Shown here piece after piece: positions 44,518 to 54,853 of a stretch of DNA of 64,000 bases. Source of the DNA: Pseudomonas sp. B33.4 (lineage in GTDB: Bacteria; Pseudomonadota; Gammaproteobacteria; Pseudomonadales; Pseudomonadaceae); contig NZ_CP140706.1 in assembly GCF_034555375.1 (NCBI RefSeq), forward strand, positions 1,231,001-1,295,000, in the 5' to 3' direction. Position 1 is the first letter of the stretch. Each line of letters opens with the position of its first letter. A program made the translations under genes and the position numbers. Under the pieces are notes generated by a model. That model did not search any database. It had not been told where the DNA came from and was given only the letters and a program-made list of their open reading frames with translations.

Positions 44518-44890
44518 ACAGGCTCTCTCTGCGCTCGGCGGCGCTTGCTGATACGAATAGGGTGGCAGGTGATCGTTTTGCGACCCTGAAAAACGCGATT
44601 CTAACAGACGCACGGCGCAATTCAGCGCCCGCGTGCATCGCTTCTCTCTATACAATGGTGCGTTCGGAGCCGATTCCAAGGGGGCTGCGCCCATGTCCTT
44701 GGTGCGAATACAGATTCCGGGTTCCGTTTCTGCGCACCCTGTGGTATAAAATGCGCCGCTTTCCGGGGATACCCCGAAAAGCTTAAATCCACACACGTGT
44801 CGACACGATGACCTGGGTGCTTTTGGCTATATGCCACTGGTTGGTCATTGGGATACGTGGAGGCCAAACCCGACTTATTAAGGAACTATC
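44518..44890 (+). promoter_or_regulatory. map-rpsB divergent region with rpsB promoter and leader
   Basis: 373 bases. TATAAA at 44745-44750 preceded by TGG makes an extended -10 for rpsB; the -35 is weak. The predicted leader (about 44757-44890) starts with a hairpin in which GCTTTcCGGGG pairs with CCCCGaAAAGC (44758-44782, one C-A mismatch). In E. coli the rpsB leader is the site of autoregulation by S2, so this is a candidate S2-responsive leader. AAGGAA at 44880-44885 is the ribosome site. Confidence 0.65.
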
Positions 44891-45628
44891 ATGTCCCAAG
44901 TCAATATGCGCGATATGCTGAAGGCCGGTGTGCACTTCGGTCACCAAACCCGTTACTGGAATCCGAAAATGGGTAAGTACATTTTCGGCGCGCGTAACAA
45001 GATTCACATCATCAACCTTGAAAAAACCCTGCCAATGTTCAACGAAGCTCTGACTTTCGTAGAGCGTCTGGCCCAGGGCAAAAACAAGATTCTGTTCGTC
45101 GGCACCAAGCGTTCCGCTGGCAAGATCGTTGCTGAAGAAGCAGCACGTTGCGGTTCGCCGTACGTCGATCACCGCTGGTTGGGCGGCATGCTGACCAACT
45201 TCAAAACCATTCGTGCTTCCATCAAGCGTCTGCGTGACCTTGAAGTTCAAGCCGAAGACGGTACTTTCGCCAAGCTGACCAAGAAAGAAGCGCTGATGCG
45301 CTCCCGTGACCTGGAAAAGCTGGATCGTTCGCTGGGCGGCATCAAGGACATGGGCGGTCTGCCAGACGCACTGTTCGTGATCGACGTTGACCACGAGCGC
45401 ATCGCGATCACCGAAGCCAACAAGCTGGGCATCCCGGTAATCGGCGTTGTCGACACCAACAGCAGCCCGGAAGGCGTTGACTACATCATCCCAGGCAACG
45501 ATGACGCAATCCGCGCTATCCAGCTGTACATGGGTTCGATGGCTGACGCAGTTATCCGTGGTCGCAACAATGTTGCTGGCGGTACTGTTGAATTCGCAGC
45601 TGAAGAAACTCAGGCTGCAGCTGAGTAA
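44891..45628 (+). CDS. rpsB: 30S ribosomal protein S2
   Basis: A 245-residue structural protein of the 30S subunit that binds late and is needed for S1 association. It has the full-length S2 family pattern: [20 protein letters not shown] at the start, the coiled-coil protrusion around 105-160 ([20 protein letters not shown] type), and [20 protein letters not shown], then [19 protein letters not shown]. The short acidic C-terminus is normal. It is the first gene of the rpsB-tsf unit, with an attenuating terminator before tsf. Confidence 0.98.
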   Translation: MSQVNMRDMLKAGVHFGHQTRYWNPKMGKYIFGARNKIHIINLEKTLPMFNEALTFVERLAQGKNKILFVGTKRSAGKIVAEEAARCGSPYVDHRWLGGMLTNFKTIRASIKRLRDLEVQAEDGTFAKLTKKEALMRSRDLEKLDRSLGGIKDMGGLPDALFVIDVDHERIAITEANKLGIPVIGVVDTNSSPEGVDYIIPGNDDAIRAIQLYMGSMADAVIRGRNNVAGGTVEFAAEETQAAAE

Positions 45629-45654
45629 TTGACGCCCTGGCGTTGACTCAGTAA

Positions 45655-45684
45655 GCAAAAAGGGGGCTTGGCCCCCTTTTTGCC
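45655..45684 (+). terminator. Terminator/attenuator between rpsB and tsf
   Basis: A 13-bp perfect stem (GCAAAAAGGGGGC pairing with GCCCCCTTTTTGC) with a 3-base loop lies 26 bases after the rpsB stop. It probably lowers tsf transcription relative to rpsB rather than fully stopping it. Confidence 0.88.
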
Positions 45685-45818
45685 ACCTCGAAAACCATTT
45701 GTCGGCGCCCACGGCACTGTTTGTAATGTGCGGCAGCTAACAAGGGTGGCTCGGGAAGAATTGAACGCCCGTTCGATCGGGTGGAATGGTTGAAAACCTA
45801 TCCAAGAGGAATTTGAAA

Positions 45819-46682
45819 ATGGCAGCAATTACTGCAGCGTTGGTTAAAGAACTGCGCGAGCGTACCGGCGAAGGCATGATGGACTGCAAGAAAGCCCTGG
45901 AAAAGGCTGACGGCGACATCGAAAAAGCCATTGATGACATGCGTGCTTCGGGCGCGATCAAGGCTGCCAAGAAAGCGGGCAACGTTGCCGCTGAAGGCGC
46001 AATCGCCATCAAATCGAACGACAAGGTAGCCGTGCTGCTGGAAGTCAACTCGCAGACCGACTTCCTGGCCCTGCAAGACGACTTCAAGAACTTCGTTGCT
46101 GCCAGCGTAGAAAAAGCCTTCGATGAGAACCTGACCGACGCAGCTCCGCTGATCGCCGCTCAGGAATCGGCTCGTGAAGCTCTGGTTGCTAAAGTTGGCG
46201 AAAACGTCAACATTCGTCGTCTGGTCCGCGTAGAGGGTGACGTTGTCGGCACCTACCTGCACGGTAACAAGATCGGTGTTGCTGTTGTCCTGAAAGGCGG
46301 TGACGTCGAGCTGGCCAAAGACATCGCGATGCACGTAGCTGCAAGCAACCCTGAGTTCCTGCTGCCTTCGCAAGTTTCGGATGAAGCGATCGAGCGTGAA
46401 AAAGCTGTGTTCCTGCAGCTGAACGAAGAGAAGATCAAAGGCAAGCCAGAAAACATTGTTGAGAACATGGTCAAAGGCCGTATCAGCAAGTTCCTGGCAG
46501 AAGCAAGCCTGGTTGAGCAGGCGTTCGTCAAGAACCCTGAAATCAAGGTTGGCGAGCTGGCCAAGAAAGCCGGCGCAGAAATCGTTTCCTTCACTTACTT
46601 CAAAGTAGGCGAAGGCATCGAGAAGCCGGTCGACAACTTCGCTGAAGAAGTTGCTGCCCAGCTGGCTGCCGCCAAGCAATAA
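45819..46682 (+). CDS. tsf: Elongation factor Ts
   Basis: The guanine-nucleotide exchange factor for EF-Tu. 287 residues. The N-terminal UBA-like domain includes LVKELRERTGEGMMDCKKAL, the core includes the TDF motif (VNSQTDFLALQDDFKNF) that displaces the EF-Tu magnesium, and the second subdomain contains GGDVELAKDIAMHVAASNP. The start ATG at 45819 has AAGAGGA upstream; 11 further in-frame codons upstream lack similarity. It follows rpsB after a terminator-like hairpin and is closed by another terminator. Confidence 0.98.
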   Translation: MAAITAALVKELRERTGEGMMDCKKALEKADGDIEKAIDDMRASGAIKAAKKAGNVAAEGAIAIKSNDKVAVLLEVNSQTDFLALQDDFKNFVAASVEKAFDENLTDAAPLIAAQESAREALVAKVGENVNIRRLVRVEGDVVGTYLHGNKIGVAVVLKGGDVELAKDIAMHVAASNPEFLLPSQVSDEAIEREKAVFLQLNEEKIKGKPENIVENMVKGRISKFLAEASLVEQAFVKNPEIKVGELAKKAGAEIVSFTYFKVGEGIEKPVDNFAEEVAAQLAAAKQ

Positions 46683-46705
46683 GACGGTTTTTCAACTGTC
46701 GCCCG

Positions 46706-46740
46706 AAAGAGGCTGCCCGCTTATGCGCGCAGCCTCTTTT
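46706..46740 (+). terminator. Intrinsic terminator after tsf
   Basis: AAAGAGGCTGC pairs with GCAGCCTCTTTT, 11 bp, over a loop of about 12 bases and ends in a T tract. It separates tsf from pyrH. Confidence 0.88.
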
Positions 46741-46890
46741 CAGATGGGGGGCCAATTTTTAATTGGTTTCCGCTTGGAACTGACTTACAAAGCCATGTTC
46801 CGATGGCGCTGAAGCAGCGCCAAGCTAGAGTGAACGCCAGCTGTAAACAGCTCGCAAAGAATTTTAAATACGCCGCAGGAGAGATTCGCA

Positions 46891-47634
46891 ATGGCTCAGC
46901 AGGGCAGTGGTTATCAGGCTCGCTATAAACGCATTCTACTCAAGCTTAGCGGCGAGGCCCTGATGGGCTCGGAAGAGTTCGGGATCGATCCAAAGGTGCT
47001 GGATCGCATGGCGCTGGAAGTCGGCCAGCTGGTCGGCATCGGCGTACAGGTCGGTCTGGTGATCGGCGGTGGTAACCTGTTCCGTGGCGAAGCCTTGAGC
47101 AAAGCCGGTATGGATCGTGTTACGGGCGACCACATGGGCATGCTGGCCACTGTGATGAATGCTCTGGCCATGCGCGATGCGCTGGAACGTGCCAACATCT
47201 CGGCCATCGTGATGTCGGCCATTTCCATGGTGGGTGTGACCGATCACTACGATCGCCGCAAAGCCATGCGTCACCTGAACTCCAAAGACGTCGTGATCTT
47301 CGCTGCCGGTACTGGCAACCCGTTCTTTACCACGGATTCGGCAGCCTGCCTGCGCGCAATCGAAATCGATGCCGACGTCGTGCTGAAAGCGACCAAGGTC
47401 GATGGCGTCTACACCGCAGACCCGTTCAAAGACCCGCATGCCGAGAAGTTCGATCATCTGACTTATGATGAAGTACTGGATCGCAAGCTGGGCGTGATGG
47501 ATCTGACCGCTATCTGCCTGTGCCGCGACCACAAGATGCCGCTGCGCGTATTCAACATGAACAAGCCCGGTGCCCTGCTGAACATCGTCCATGGCGGCGC
47601 TGAAGGCACCCTGATCGAGGAAGGTCAACAATGA
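46891..47634 (+). CDS. pyrH: Uridylate kinase
   Basis: Phosphorylates UMP to UDP in pyrimidine synthesis; bacterial UMP kinases are hexameric, GTP-activated and UTP-inhibited. 247 residues, amino-acid-kinase fold: [51 protein letters not shown], and [26 protein letters not shown] lies 9 bases before the ATG. It overlaps frr by 4 bases (ATGA), which couples nucleotide supply and ribosome recycling expression, as in many bacteria. Confidence 0.98.
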   Translation: MAQQGSGYQARYKRILLKLSGEALMGSEEFGIDPKVLDRMALEVGQLVGIGVQVGLVIGGGNLFRGEALSKAGMDRVTGDHMGMLATVMNALAMRDALERANISAIVMSAISMVGVTDHYDRRKAMRHLNSKDVVIFAAGTGNPFFTTDSAACLRAIEIDADVVLKATKVDGVYTADPFKDPHAEKFDHLTYDEVLDRKLGVMDLTAICLCRDHKMPLRVFNMNKPGALLNIVHGGAEGTLIEEGQQ

Positions 47635-48188
47635 TCAACGAAATCAAGAAAGACGCTCAAGAGCGCATGCAAAAATCCCTGGACTCTCTGGCCCACGCTT
47701 TTGGCCAGATTCGTACCGGCAAGGCTCACCCAAGCATTCTGGGCAGCGTGATGGTGCCGTACTACGGCGCAGACACCTCCATCACTCAAGTGGCCAACAT
47801 CACTGTAAAAGATTCGCGCACCCTGCAAGTCGTCGCCTTCGAGCGCAACATGCTCGCAGCGGTCGACAAGGCAATCCAGAGCGCTGGCCTGAACCTCAAT
47901 CCGACCAACCTGGGCGAATTGTTGCTGATCTCCATGCCTGCCCTGACTGAAGAAACCCGCAAGGGCTTCACCAAGCAGGCGCGCAGCGCTGCCGAAGACG
48001 CGCGTGTTGCCGTGCGCAACATCCGTCGTGATGCTTTGGGCGAGCTGAAGAAGCTGGTCAAGGACAAAGAAATCAGCGAAGACGAAGAGCGTCGTGCCGC
48101 TGCCGATATTCAGAAACTCACCGACAAGGCTGAAGCTGATATCGACACGGCTACCAAGCAAAAAGAAGCGGATCTGATGGCCGTATAA
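47631..48188 (+). CDS. frr: Ribosome recycling factor
   Basis: Splits post-termination ribosomes together with EF-G. The 185-residue length is exact for the family. Motifs: [21 protein letters not shown] near the start, the hinge and domain II around 30-105, and the helical bundle with [20 protein letters not shown] and [19 protein letters not shown]. The start is fixed by the ATGA overlap with pyrH. The uppS gene begins 14 bases later. Confidence 0.98.
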   Translation: MINEIKKDAQERMQKSLDSLAHAFGQIRTGKAHPSILGSVMVPYYGADTSITQVANITVKDSRTLQVVAFERNMLAAVDKAIQSAGLNLNPTNLGELLLISMPALTEETRKGFTKQARSAAEDARVAVRNIRRDALGELKKLVKDKEISEDEERRAAADIQKLTDKAEADIDTATKQKEADLMAV

Positions 48189-48202
48189 GGTTCGAGCTTT
48201 TA

Positions 48203-48958
48203 ATGGACAAGACCAAGCAGACTGCGCCGTCCGCGGTGCCGCGCCATGTCGCGATCATCATGGATGGCAACAATCGCTGGGCGAAAAAACGCTTTATGCC
48301 GGGTGTCGCCGGGCATAAAGCGGGCGTGGATGCTGTGCGTGCCGTGATCGAGGTGTGTGCTGAGGCCAAGGTCGAAGTGCTCACCCTGTTCGCGTTTTCC
48401 AGTGAGAACTGGCAGCGCCCGGCCGATGAAGTCAGTGCCTTGATGGATCTGTTCTTCAAGGCATTGCGTCGAGAGGCCAAGCGCCTCAACGACAACAACA
48501 TCAGCCTGCGCATCATTGGCGATCGTTCGCGCTTCCACCCTGAGCTTCAGGCGGCGATGCGCGAAGCCGAGGCCATGACCGCCGGCTCCAACCGCTTCAT
48601 TCTGCAGATCGCCGCCAATTACGGCGGTCAGTGGGATATCGCCCAAGCGGCTCAGCGTCTGGCGCGTGAAGTTCAGGCCGGACACCTGCGTCCGGAAGAC
48701 ATCACCCCGGATCTGCTGCAAACCTGTCTGGCGACCGGCGATCTGCCATTGCCCGACTTGTGCATCCGCACCGGTGGCGAGCATCGCATCAGCAACTTCC
48801 TGCTGTGGCAACTGGCCTATGCCGAGTTGTACTTCTCCGACCTGTTCTGGCCGGACTTCAAACACGATGCCATGCGTACTGCGCTGGCCGATTTCGCTTC
48901 GCGTCAGCGTCGCTTCGGTAAAACGAGCGAACAGATCGAAGCTGGAGCCCGGGTTTAA
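48203..48958 (+). CDS. uppS: Undecaprenyl diphosphate synthase
   Basis: Cis-prenyltransferase that makes the C55 lipid carrier for peptidoglycan and O-antigen. 251 residues. The catalytic Asp is in HVAIIMDGNNRWAKKR, followed by GHKAGVDAVRAVIE, the LTLFAFSSENWQRP segment, and the C-terminal DLCIRTGGEHRISNFLLWQL and YFSDLFWPDF, which bind pyrophosphate and Mg. The stop codon shares one base with the cdsA start (TAATG), so the two lipid-pathway genes are coupled. Confidence 0.98.
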   Translation: MDKTKQTAPSAVPRHVAIIMDGNNRWAKKRFMPGVAGHKAGVDAVRAVIEVCAEAKVEVLTLFAFSSENWQRPADEVSALMDLFFKALRREAKRLNDNNISLRIIGDRSRFHPELQAAMREAEAMTAGSNRFILQIAANYGGQWDIAQAAQRLAREVQAGHLRPEDITPDLLQTCLATGDLPLPDLCIRTGGEHRISNFLLWQLAYAELYFSDLFWPDFKHDAMRTALADFASRQRRFGKTSEQIEAGARV

Positions 48959-49764
48959 TGCTTAAACAACGAATCATCACTGCGCTGATCCTGCTGCCGA
49001 TTGCCTTGTGCGGGTTTTTCCTGCTGGAAGGCTCCGGTTTTGCTTTGTTTATCGGTCTGGTCGTGACTTTGGGTGCCTGGGAATGGGCGCGTCTGGCAGG
49101 CTTTACCGGGCAAGCGTTCCGTGTCGGTTTTGCCGCTGTAGTCGCGTTCATGCTGTTTATCATGTACATCCTGCCCGGGCTTGCTCCGTGGGTGCTGGGT
49201 GCGTCTGTGTTGTGGTGGGCGGTGGCGACCTGGCTGGTGCTGACCTATCCGCGCTCCAGCGTGCACTGGTCCAGCGCAGCAACCAAACTGGTGATCGGTC
49301 TGCTGATTCTGCTGCCGGCCTGGCAAGGTCTGGTACAGATCAAGCAGTACCCGCTGGGTAACTGGCTGATCATGGCAGTGATGGTGCTGGTCTGGGGAGC
49401 CGACATCGGTGCTTACTTCTCCGGCCGCAAATTCGGCAAACGCAAGCTGGCCCCGCAAGTCAGTCCGGGCAAAAGCTGGGAAGGCGTTTATGGTGGCCTG
49501 GCGCTGAGCCTGCTGATTACCGCTATTGTCGCGTTTGTCCGCGACTGGACCGTCGCCGAGCTGCTTAAAGGTTTGCTTGGCGCTGCACTGATCGTCTTCA
49601 TTTCCGTTGTCGGCGACCTGACCGAAAGCATGTTCAAGCGTCAGTCCGGCATCAAGGACAGCAGTAATCTGCTGCCCGGTCATGGCGGTGTGCTTGACCG
49701 TATCGACAGTCTGACTGCAGCGATTCCGGTATTTGCCGTACTGCTGTGGATGGCTGCACCGTGA
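48958..49764 (+). CDS. cdsA: Phosphatidate cytidylyltransferase
   Basis: Makes CDP-diacylglycerol from phosphatidate and CTP in the inner membrane. 268 residues with about 7-8 TM helices. The family signature near the C-terminus is intact: [20 protein letters not shown] followed by GGVLDRIDS. The cytoplasmic loop [20 protein letters not shown] is also typical. It overlaps uppS by 1 base and dxr by 4 bases (GTGA), so it is embedded in a tightly coupled run. Confidence 0.97.
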   Translation: MLKQRIITALILLPIALCGFFLLEGSGFALFIGLVVTLGAWEWARLAGFTGQAFRVGFAAVVAFMLFIMYILPGLAPWVLGASVLWWAVATWLVLTYPRSSVHWSSAATKLVIGLLILLPAWQGLVQIKQYPLGNWLIMAVMVLVWGADIGAYFSGRKFGKRKLAPQVSPGKSWEGVYGGLALSLLITAIVAFVRDWTVAELLKGLLGAALIVFISVVGDLTESMFKRQSGIKDSSNLLPGHGGVLDRIDSLTAAIPVFAVLLWMAAP

Positions 49765-50951
49765 GTCGTCCTCAACAGATTACCGTTCTCGGTGCGACGG
49801 GCTCGATCGGTCTGAGCACGCTGGATGTCATTGCTCGTCATCCCGAGCGTTACCAGGTTTTCGCGTTGAGTGGCTTCACGCGCCTCAGTGAGCTTTTTGC
49901 CTTGTGCGTGCGCCACGTGCCGCAGTTTGCCGTGGTTCCCGAGGCGGCTGCCGCGCGTGGCTTGCAGGACGATTTGCGTGCCGCCGGTTTGCCGACACGT
50001 GTGCTGGTGGGGGAGGAGGGGCTGTGTCAGGTCGCCGCTGCTCCGGAAGTCGATGCAGTGATGGCAGCGATCGTCGGTGCGGCAGGTCTGCGTCCAACCC
50101 TGGCGGCCGTCGAAGCTGGCAAGAAAATCCTCCTGGCCAATAAAGAGGCGCTGGTGATGTCCGGCGCCTTGTTCATGCAGGCGGTGCGCAAGAGCGGTTC
50201 GGTGTTGTTGCCGATCGACAGTGAGCACAACGCGATTTTCCAGTGCATGCCACAGGATTTTGCCCGTGGATTGAGCTCGGTAGGTGTCCGTCGGATTTTG
50301 CTCACAGCCTCTGGCGGCCCGTTCCGACAGACGCCGATGAGTGAATTGGTCCATGTTTCACCTGATCAGGCGTGTGCGCATCCGAACTGGTCGATGGGTC
50401 GCAAGATTTCGGTCGATTCGGCCAGCATGATGAATAAGGGGCTCGAGCTGATCGAGGCCTGTTGGTTGTTTGATGCAAAGCCATCGCAGGTCGAGGTGGT
50501 GATTCACCCGCAGAGCGTGATTCACTCGCTGGTCGATTATGTCGACGGTTCGGTTCTGGCGCAGTTGGGCAATCCCGACATGCGTACTCCGATCGCCAAT
50601 GCCCTGGCCTGGCCAGAACGCATCGATTCGGGTGTGGCGCCACTGGATCTTTTCGCTGTCGCGCGTCTGGATTTCGAAGCGCCGGATGAAGAACGCTTCC
50701 CTTGTCTGCGTCTGGCGCGGCAAGCCGCTGAGGCTGGCAACAGTGCGCCGGCGATGCTCAATGCGGCTAACGAAGTGGCGGTGGCAGCGTTTCTCGACGG
50801 ACGGGTCCGTTACCTCGAAATCGCGAGTATCATCGAGGAGGTCTTGAACCTTGAGCCGGTCGTTGCGCTGGCAGATCTCGATGCCGTATTTACGGCTGAT
50901 GCCACGGCGCGAGCTCTGGCTGAGCAATGGTTGAAGCGTCACGATCGATAG
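49761..50951 (+). CDS. dxr: 1-Deoxy-D-xylulose 5-phosphate reductoisomerase
   Basis: The second enzyme of the MEP isoprenoid pathway (DXP to MEP, NADPH and Mg or Mn). 396 residues. The NADPH loop is [16 protein letters not shown], the substrate and metal region is [12 protein letters not shown] with [12 protein letters not shown], then [13 protein letters not shown] and the [20 protein letters not shown] block. The GTG start at 49761 overlaps the cdsA stop and gives the family N-terminus [15 protein letters not shown]; the longer frame starting at 49746 overlaps cdsA and is less likely. Confidence 0.97.
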   Translation: MSRPQQITVLGATGSIGLSTLDVIARHPERYQVFALSGFTRLSELFALCVRHVPQFAVVPEAAAARGLQDDLRAAGLPTRVLVGEEGLCQVAAAPEVDAVMAAIVGAAGLRPTLAAVEAGKKILLANKEALVMSGALFMQAVRKSGSVLLPIDSEHNAIFQCMPQDFARGLSSVGVRRILLTASGGPFRQTPMSELVHVSPDQACAHPNWSMGRKISVDSASMMNKGLELIEACWLFDAKPSQVEVVIHPQSVIHSLVDYVDGSVLAQLGNPDMRTPIANALAWPERIDSGVAPLDLFAVARLDFEAPDEERFPCLRLARQAAEAGNSAPAMLNAANEVAVAAFLDGRVRYLEIASIIEEVLNLEPVVALADLDAVFTADATARALAEQWLKRHDR

Positions 50952-51005
50952 AATTTGCAACACAATGGCTACACGCGACACTGAACAGGATTGCGGAGAA
51001 AGTAG

Positions 51006-52358
51006 ATGAGCGCGCTCTATATGATTGCCGGCACCCTGATCGCCTTGGGTGTGCTGGTCACCTTTCACGAATTCGGCCATTTCTGGGTCGCGCGTCGCTG
51101 TGGCGTCAAGGTTCTGCGTTTCTCCGTAGGCTTCGGCATGCCGCTGCTGCGCTGGCACGACAAGCAGGGCACCGAGTTTGTGGTTGCAGCGATACCGCTG
51201 GGCGGCTACGTCAAAATGCTCGATGAGCGCGAAGGCGAAGTGCCGGTCGATCAGCTTGATCAGTCGTTCAACCGCAAAACTGTGCGTCAGCGTATCGCCA
51301 TTGTTGCGGCCGGCCCGATTGCCAACTTCCTGTTGGCGTTGGTGTTCTTCTGGGTGTTGGCCATGCTTGGCAGCGAGCAGGTGCGTCCGGTCATCGGTGC
51401 AGTTGAAACCGGCAGTATTGCCGCTAGTGCCGGGCTGAGCGCGGGGCAGGAGATCGTTGCTGTCGATGGTGAACCGACTACCGGGTGGGCAGCGGTCAAT
51501 CTGCAATTGGTCAGACGCCTTGGCGAAAGCGGTTCCCTGCAGTTGCTCGTGCGTGAGCAGGGCTCGAGTGCGGATACGCCGCGTGAGCTGAAGCTGGATA
51601 ACTGGCTCAAAGGTGCTGATGAGCCGGATCCGATCCGCTCTTTGGGTATCCGCCCGTGGCGTCCTGCTTTGCCGCCAGTACTCGCCGAACTCGATCCGAA
51701 AGGCCCGGCTCAGGCGGCTGGCCTGAAGACTGGCGACCGTCTGTTGGCGCTCGACGGTCAGGCGCTGAATGACTGGCAGCAAGTCGTCGATACCGTTCGT
51801 ACGCGTCCTGATACCAAAATCATGCTGCGTATCGAGCGCGACAGTGCTCAAATCGACGTCCCTGTGACGCTGGCGGCGCGCGGTGAAAGCAAATCGCCAA
51901 GCGGTTATCTGGGGGCAGGTGTAAAAGCTGTCGACTGGCCACCGGAGATGATTCGTGAGGTCAGTTACGGGCCTCTGGCTGCGATTGGCGAGGGTGCCCG
52001 TCGCACTTGGACCATGAGCATTCTGACTCTCGATTCGCTAAAGAAAATGCTGTTCGGTGAGCTCTCGGTAAAAAACTTGAGTGGACCGATAACCATTGCT
52101 AAAGTGGCGGGCGCTTCTGCCCAGTCGGGCGTCGCTGATTTCCTGAATTTCCTTGCTTATCTGAGTATTAGCCTGGGCGTTCTGAATTTGCTGCCCATTC
52201 CTGTACTGGATGGGGGGCATTTGTTGTTTTATCTGATCGAGTGGGCGCGTGGTCGTCCCTTGTCGGATCGGGTGCAAGGTTGGGGGATACAGATCGGTAT
52301 CAGTTTGGTGGTCGGGGTGATGTTGCTTGCTCTGGTCAACGATCTGGGTCGACTGTAA
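51006..52358 (+). CDS. rseP: Site-2 intramembrane protease RseP
   Basis: Inner-membrane zinc protease that cuts anti-sigma factors; in pseudomonads it acts on MucA after AlgW to release AlgU. 450 residues. The zinc motif HEFGH is at about 21-25 in the first TM helix. Two PDZ domains lie in the periplasmic part (around 115-290), with GYVKMLDEREGEVP before them. The second metal motif NLLPIPVLDGGHLLFYLIE is near 395-415. GGAG lies 8 bases before the ATG. It may close a feedback loop with the AlgU-type promoter at 7031-7058. Confidence 0.97.
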   Translation: MSALYMIAGTLIALGVLVTFHEFGHFWVARRCGVKVLRFSVGFGMPLLRWHDKQGTEFVVAAIPLGGYVKMLDEREGEVPVDQLDQSFNRKTVRQRIAIVAAGPIANFLLALVFFWVLAMLGSEQVRPVIGAVETGSIAASAGLSAGQEIVAVDGEPTTGWAAVNLQLVRRLGESGSLQLLVREQGSSADTPRELKLDNWLKGADEPDPIRSLGIRPWRPALPPVLAELDPKGPAQAAGLKTGDRLLALDGQALNDWQQVVDTVRTRPDTKIMLRIERDSAQIDVPVTLAARGESKSPSGYLGAGVKAVDWPPEMIREVSYGPLAAIGEGARRTWTMSILTLDSLKKMLFGELSVKNLSGPITIAKVAGASAQSGVADFLNFLAYLSISLGVLNLLPIPVLDGGHLLFYLIEWARGRPLSDRVQGWGIQIGISLVVGVMLLALVNDLGRL

Positions 52359-52378
52359 CGCTTCGCTGAATTGCGAAT

Positions 52379-52405
52379 CTGCCGCATTTTGCGGCAGTTT
52401 GTTTA
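52379..52405 (+). terminator. Terminator-like hairpin between rseP and bamA
   Basis: CTGCCGCA (52379-52386) pairs with TGCGGCAG (52390-52397) over 3 bases and is followed by TTTGTTTA. It is only about 25 bases before the bamA ribosome site, so it is probably a partial terminator or mRNA-processing site. Confidence 0.7.
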
Positions 52406-52432
52406 TTGCCAGTTGGAATAAGAAAGGACTTC

Positions 52433-54808
52433 ATGAAACGTCTGCTGCTAACTGCGGTTCTCACCGTATTGATGATCGCCGAAGTTCACGCCGAGTCCTT
52501 CACTATCTCTGATATTCGCGTCAATGGCCTCCAGCGGGTCTCCGCGGGTAGTGTCTTTGGTGCCTTGCCGTTGAACGTCGGCGAGCAGGCGGATGATCGT
52601 CGCCTGGTGGAATCCACTCGTGCGTTGTTCAAAACCGGTTTCTTTCAAGATATCCAGCTGGGCCGCGAAGGCAACGTTCTGGTCATCACGGTCGTCGAAC
52701 GTCCGTCGGTCGCCAGTATCGAGATCGAAGGCAACAAGGCGATCTCCACTGAAGACTTGATGAAAGGTCTCAAACAATCCGGTCTGGCCGAAGGCGAGAT
52801 CTTCCAGCGCGCCACCCTCGAAGGTGTGCGTAACGAACTGCAGCGTCAGTACGTCGCGCAAGGTCGCTACTCGGCTACGGTCGATACCGAAGTGGTCTCG
52901 CAACCGCGTAACCGCGTTGGTCTGAAAGTGAAGATCAACGAAGGCACTGTTGCCGCCATTCAGCACATCAACGTGGTGGGCAACACGGTTTTCCCTGAGG
53001 AAGACCTGACCGACCTGTTCGAGCTGAAAACAACCAACTGGCTGTCGTTCTTCAAGAACGATGACAAATATGCCCGTGAAAAACTTTCCGGTGACCTTGA
53101 GCGTCTGCGTTCCTACTATCTGGACCGTGGCTATATCAATATGGATATCGCTTCGACCCAGGTGTCCATCACCCCGGACAAGAAGCACGTCTACATCACT
53201 GTCAACGTCACCGAAGGCGAGAAATACACCGTTCGTGACGTCAAGCTCAGCGGTGATCTGAAGGTCCCTGAAGATCAGGTCAAGTCCTTGTTGCTGGTGC
53301 AGAAAGGTCAGGTGTTCTCGCGCAAGCTGATGACCACCACCTCTGAACTGATCACCCGTCGTCTGGGTAACGAGGGTTACACCTTCGCCAACGTCAACGG
53401 CGTGCCGCAGCCACACGATGACGACCATACCGTTGACATCCTGTTCGCTGTCGATCCGGGCAAGCGTGCCTACGTCAACCGCATCAACTTCCGTGGCAAC
53501 ACCAAGTCCGAGGACGAAGTGCTGCGCCGTGAAATGCGTCAGATGGAAGGCGGCTGGGCTTCGACCTACCTGATCGACCAGTCCAAGACCCGTCTTGAGC
53601 GTCTGGGCTTCTTTAAAGAAGTCAACGTTGAAACTCCGGCTGTCCCGGGTGTCGACGATCAGGTTGACGTGAACTACGCCGTTGAAGAACAGGCTTCCGG
53701 TTCGATTACCGCCAGCGTCGGTTTCGCCCAGAGCGCCGGTCTGATCCTCGGTGGTTCGATCACTCAGAACAACTTCCTCGGTACCGGTAACCGCGTCAGC
53801 ATCGGCCTGACCCGCAGCGAATACCAGAGCCGCTACAACTTCGGCTACGTTGACCCGTACTGGACCGCCGATGGCGTGAGCCTGGGTTACAACGCGTTCT
53901 ATCGCACCACTGACTACAAAGATCTCGACGTCGATGTAGCAAGCTATGCGGTGGACAGCCTGGGTGCCGGCGTCAACGTTGGCTACCCGATCAGCGAAAC
54001 TTCGCGTCTGACCTTTGGCCTGTCGGTTCAACAGGACGAGATCAAGACCGGTACCTACACCGTTGACGAGATTTTCGACTTCGTTAACAAGGAAGGCGAC
54101 AAGTACCTGAACTTCAAGGCGTCGGCCGGCTGGTCCGAGTCGACCCTGAACAAAGGCGTACTGCCGACCCGTGGCCGTTCCCAGAGCCTGACCCTGGAAA
54201 CCACCGTGCCGGGCAGCGACCTGTCGTTCTACAAGCTTGATTATCGCGGTCAGCTGTTCCAGCCGATCAGCGAGAACTACACCCTGCGTCTGCATACCGA
54301 GCTGGGTTATGGCGACGGATACGGCGGGACCGATGGCTTGCCGTTCTATGAAAACTACTATGCTGGTGGTTTCAACTCGGTTCGTGGCTTCAAGGACAGC
54401 ACCCTCGGCCCACGCAGTACGCCGAGCCGTGGTACCAACCCGGGCACGCTGGCTGACCCGGACCAGGATCCGCTGCCGTTCGGTGGTAACGTCCTGATCC
54501 AGGGTGGTGTCGAAGTTCTGTTCCCGCTGCCATTCGTGAAAGATCAGCGCTCCCTGCGTACTTCGGTATTCTGGGATGTGGGTAACGTATTTGACTCGCA
54601 GTGCAAGGACACTACCAATGCCAATGGCTCGTCGTCGAACACCAAGTGCAACGACATCAGCCTGAGCAACATGGCCAGTTCCGTGGGTGTGGGTGTGACC
54701 TGGGTCACCGCACTGGGTCCTCTGAGCTTCGCGTTGGCCATGCCGATCAAGAAGCCGGATGAGGCTGAAACTCAAGTGTTCCAATTCTCCCTCGGCCAGA
54801 CGTTCTAA
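52433..54808 (+). CDS. bamA: Outer membrane protein assembly factor BamA
   Basis: The central subunit of the complex that folds beta-barrel proteins into the outer membrane. 791 residues. The signal peptide is MKRLLLTAVLTVLMIAEVHA. Five POTRA domains span roughly 22-420 (the first begins FTISDIRVNGLQRVSAGSVF). The 16-stranded barrel at about 425-791 contains the conserved GFNSVRGFKDSTLG on loop 6 and ends in an aromatic QTF. The start at 52433 has AAAGGA upstream. skp and lpxD follow directly. Confidence 0.98.
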   Translation: MKRLLLTAVLTVLMIAEVHAESFTISDIRVNGLQRVSAGSVFGALPLNVGEQADDRRLVESTRALFKTGFFQDIQLGREGNVLVITVVERPSVASIEIEGNKAISTEDLMKGLKQSGLAEGEIFQRATLEGVRNELQRQYVAQGRYSATVDTEVVSQPRNRVGLKVKINEGTVAAIQHINVVGNTVFPEEDLTDLFELKTTNWLSFFKNDDKYAREKLSGDLERLRSYYLDRGYINMDIASTQVSITPDKKHVYITVNVTEGEKYTVRDVKLSGDLKVPEDQVKSLLLVQKGQVFSRKLMTTTSELITRRLGNEGYTFANVNGVPQPHDDDHTVDILFAVDPGKRAYVNRINFRGNTKSEDEVLRREMRQMEGGWASTYLIDQSKTRLERLGFFKEVNVETPAVPGVDDQVDVNYAVEEQASGSITASVGFAQSAGLILGGSITQNNFLGTGNRVSIGLTRSEYQSRYNFGYVDPYWTADGVSLGYNAFYRTTDYKDLDVDVASYAVDSLGAGVNVGYPISETSRLTFGLSVQQDEIKTGTYTVDEIFDFVNKEGDKYLNFKASAGWSESTLNKGVLPTRGRSQSLTLETTVPGSDLSFYKLDYRGQLFQPISENYTLRLHTELGYGDGYGGTDGLPFYENYYAGGFNSVRGFKDSTLGPRSTPSRGTNPGTLADPDQDPLPFGGNVLIQGGVEVLFPLPFVKDQRSLRTSVFWDVGNVFDSQCKDTTNANGSSSNTKCNDISLSNMASSVGVGVTWVTALGPLSFALAMPIKKPDEAETQVFQFSLGQTF

Positions 54809-54853
54809 GCGTCTGACCCAAGATAACGACAATGGATTTTGTAGGAGTGCATC

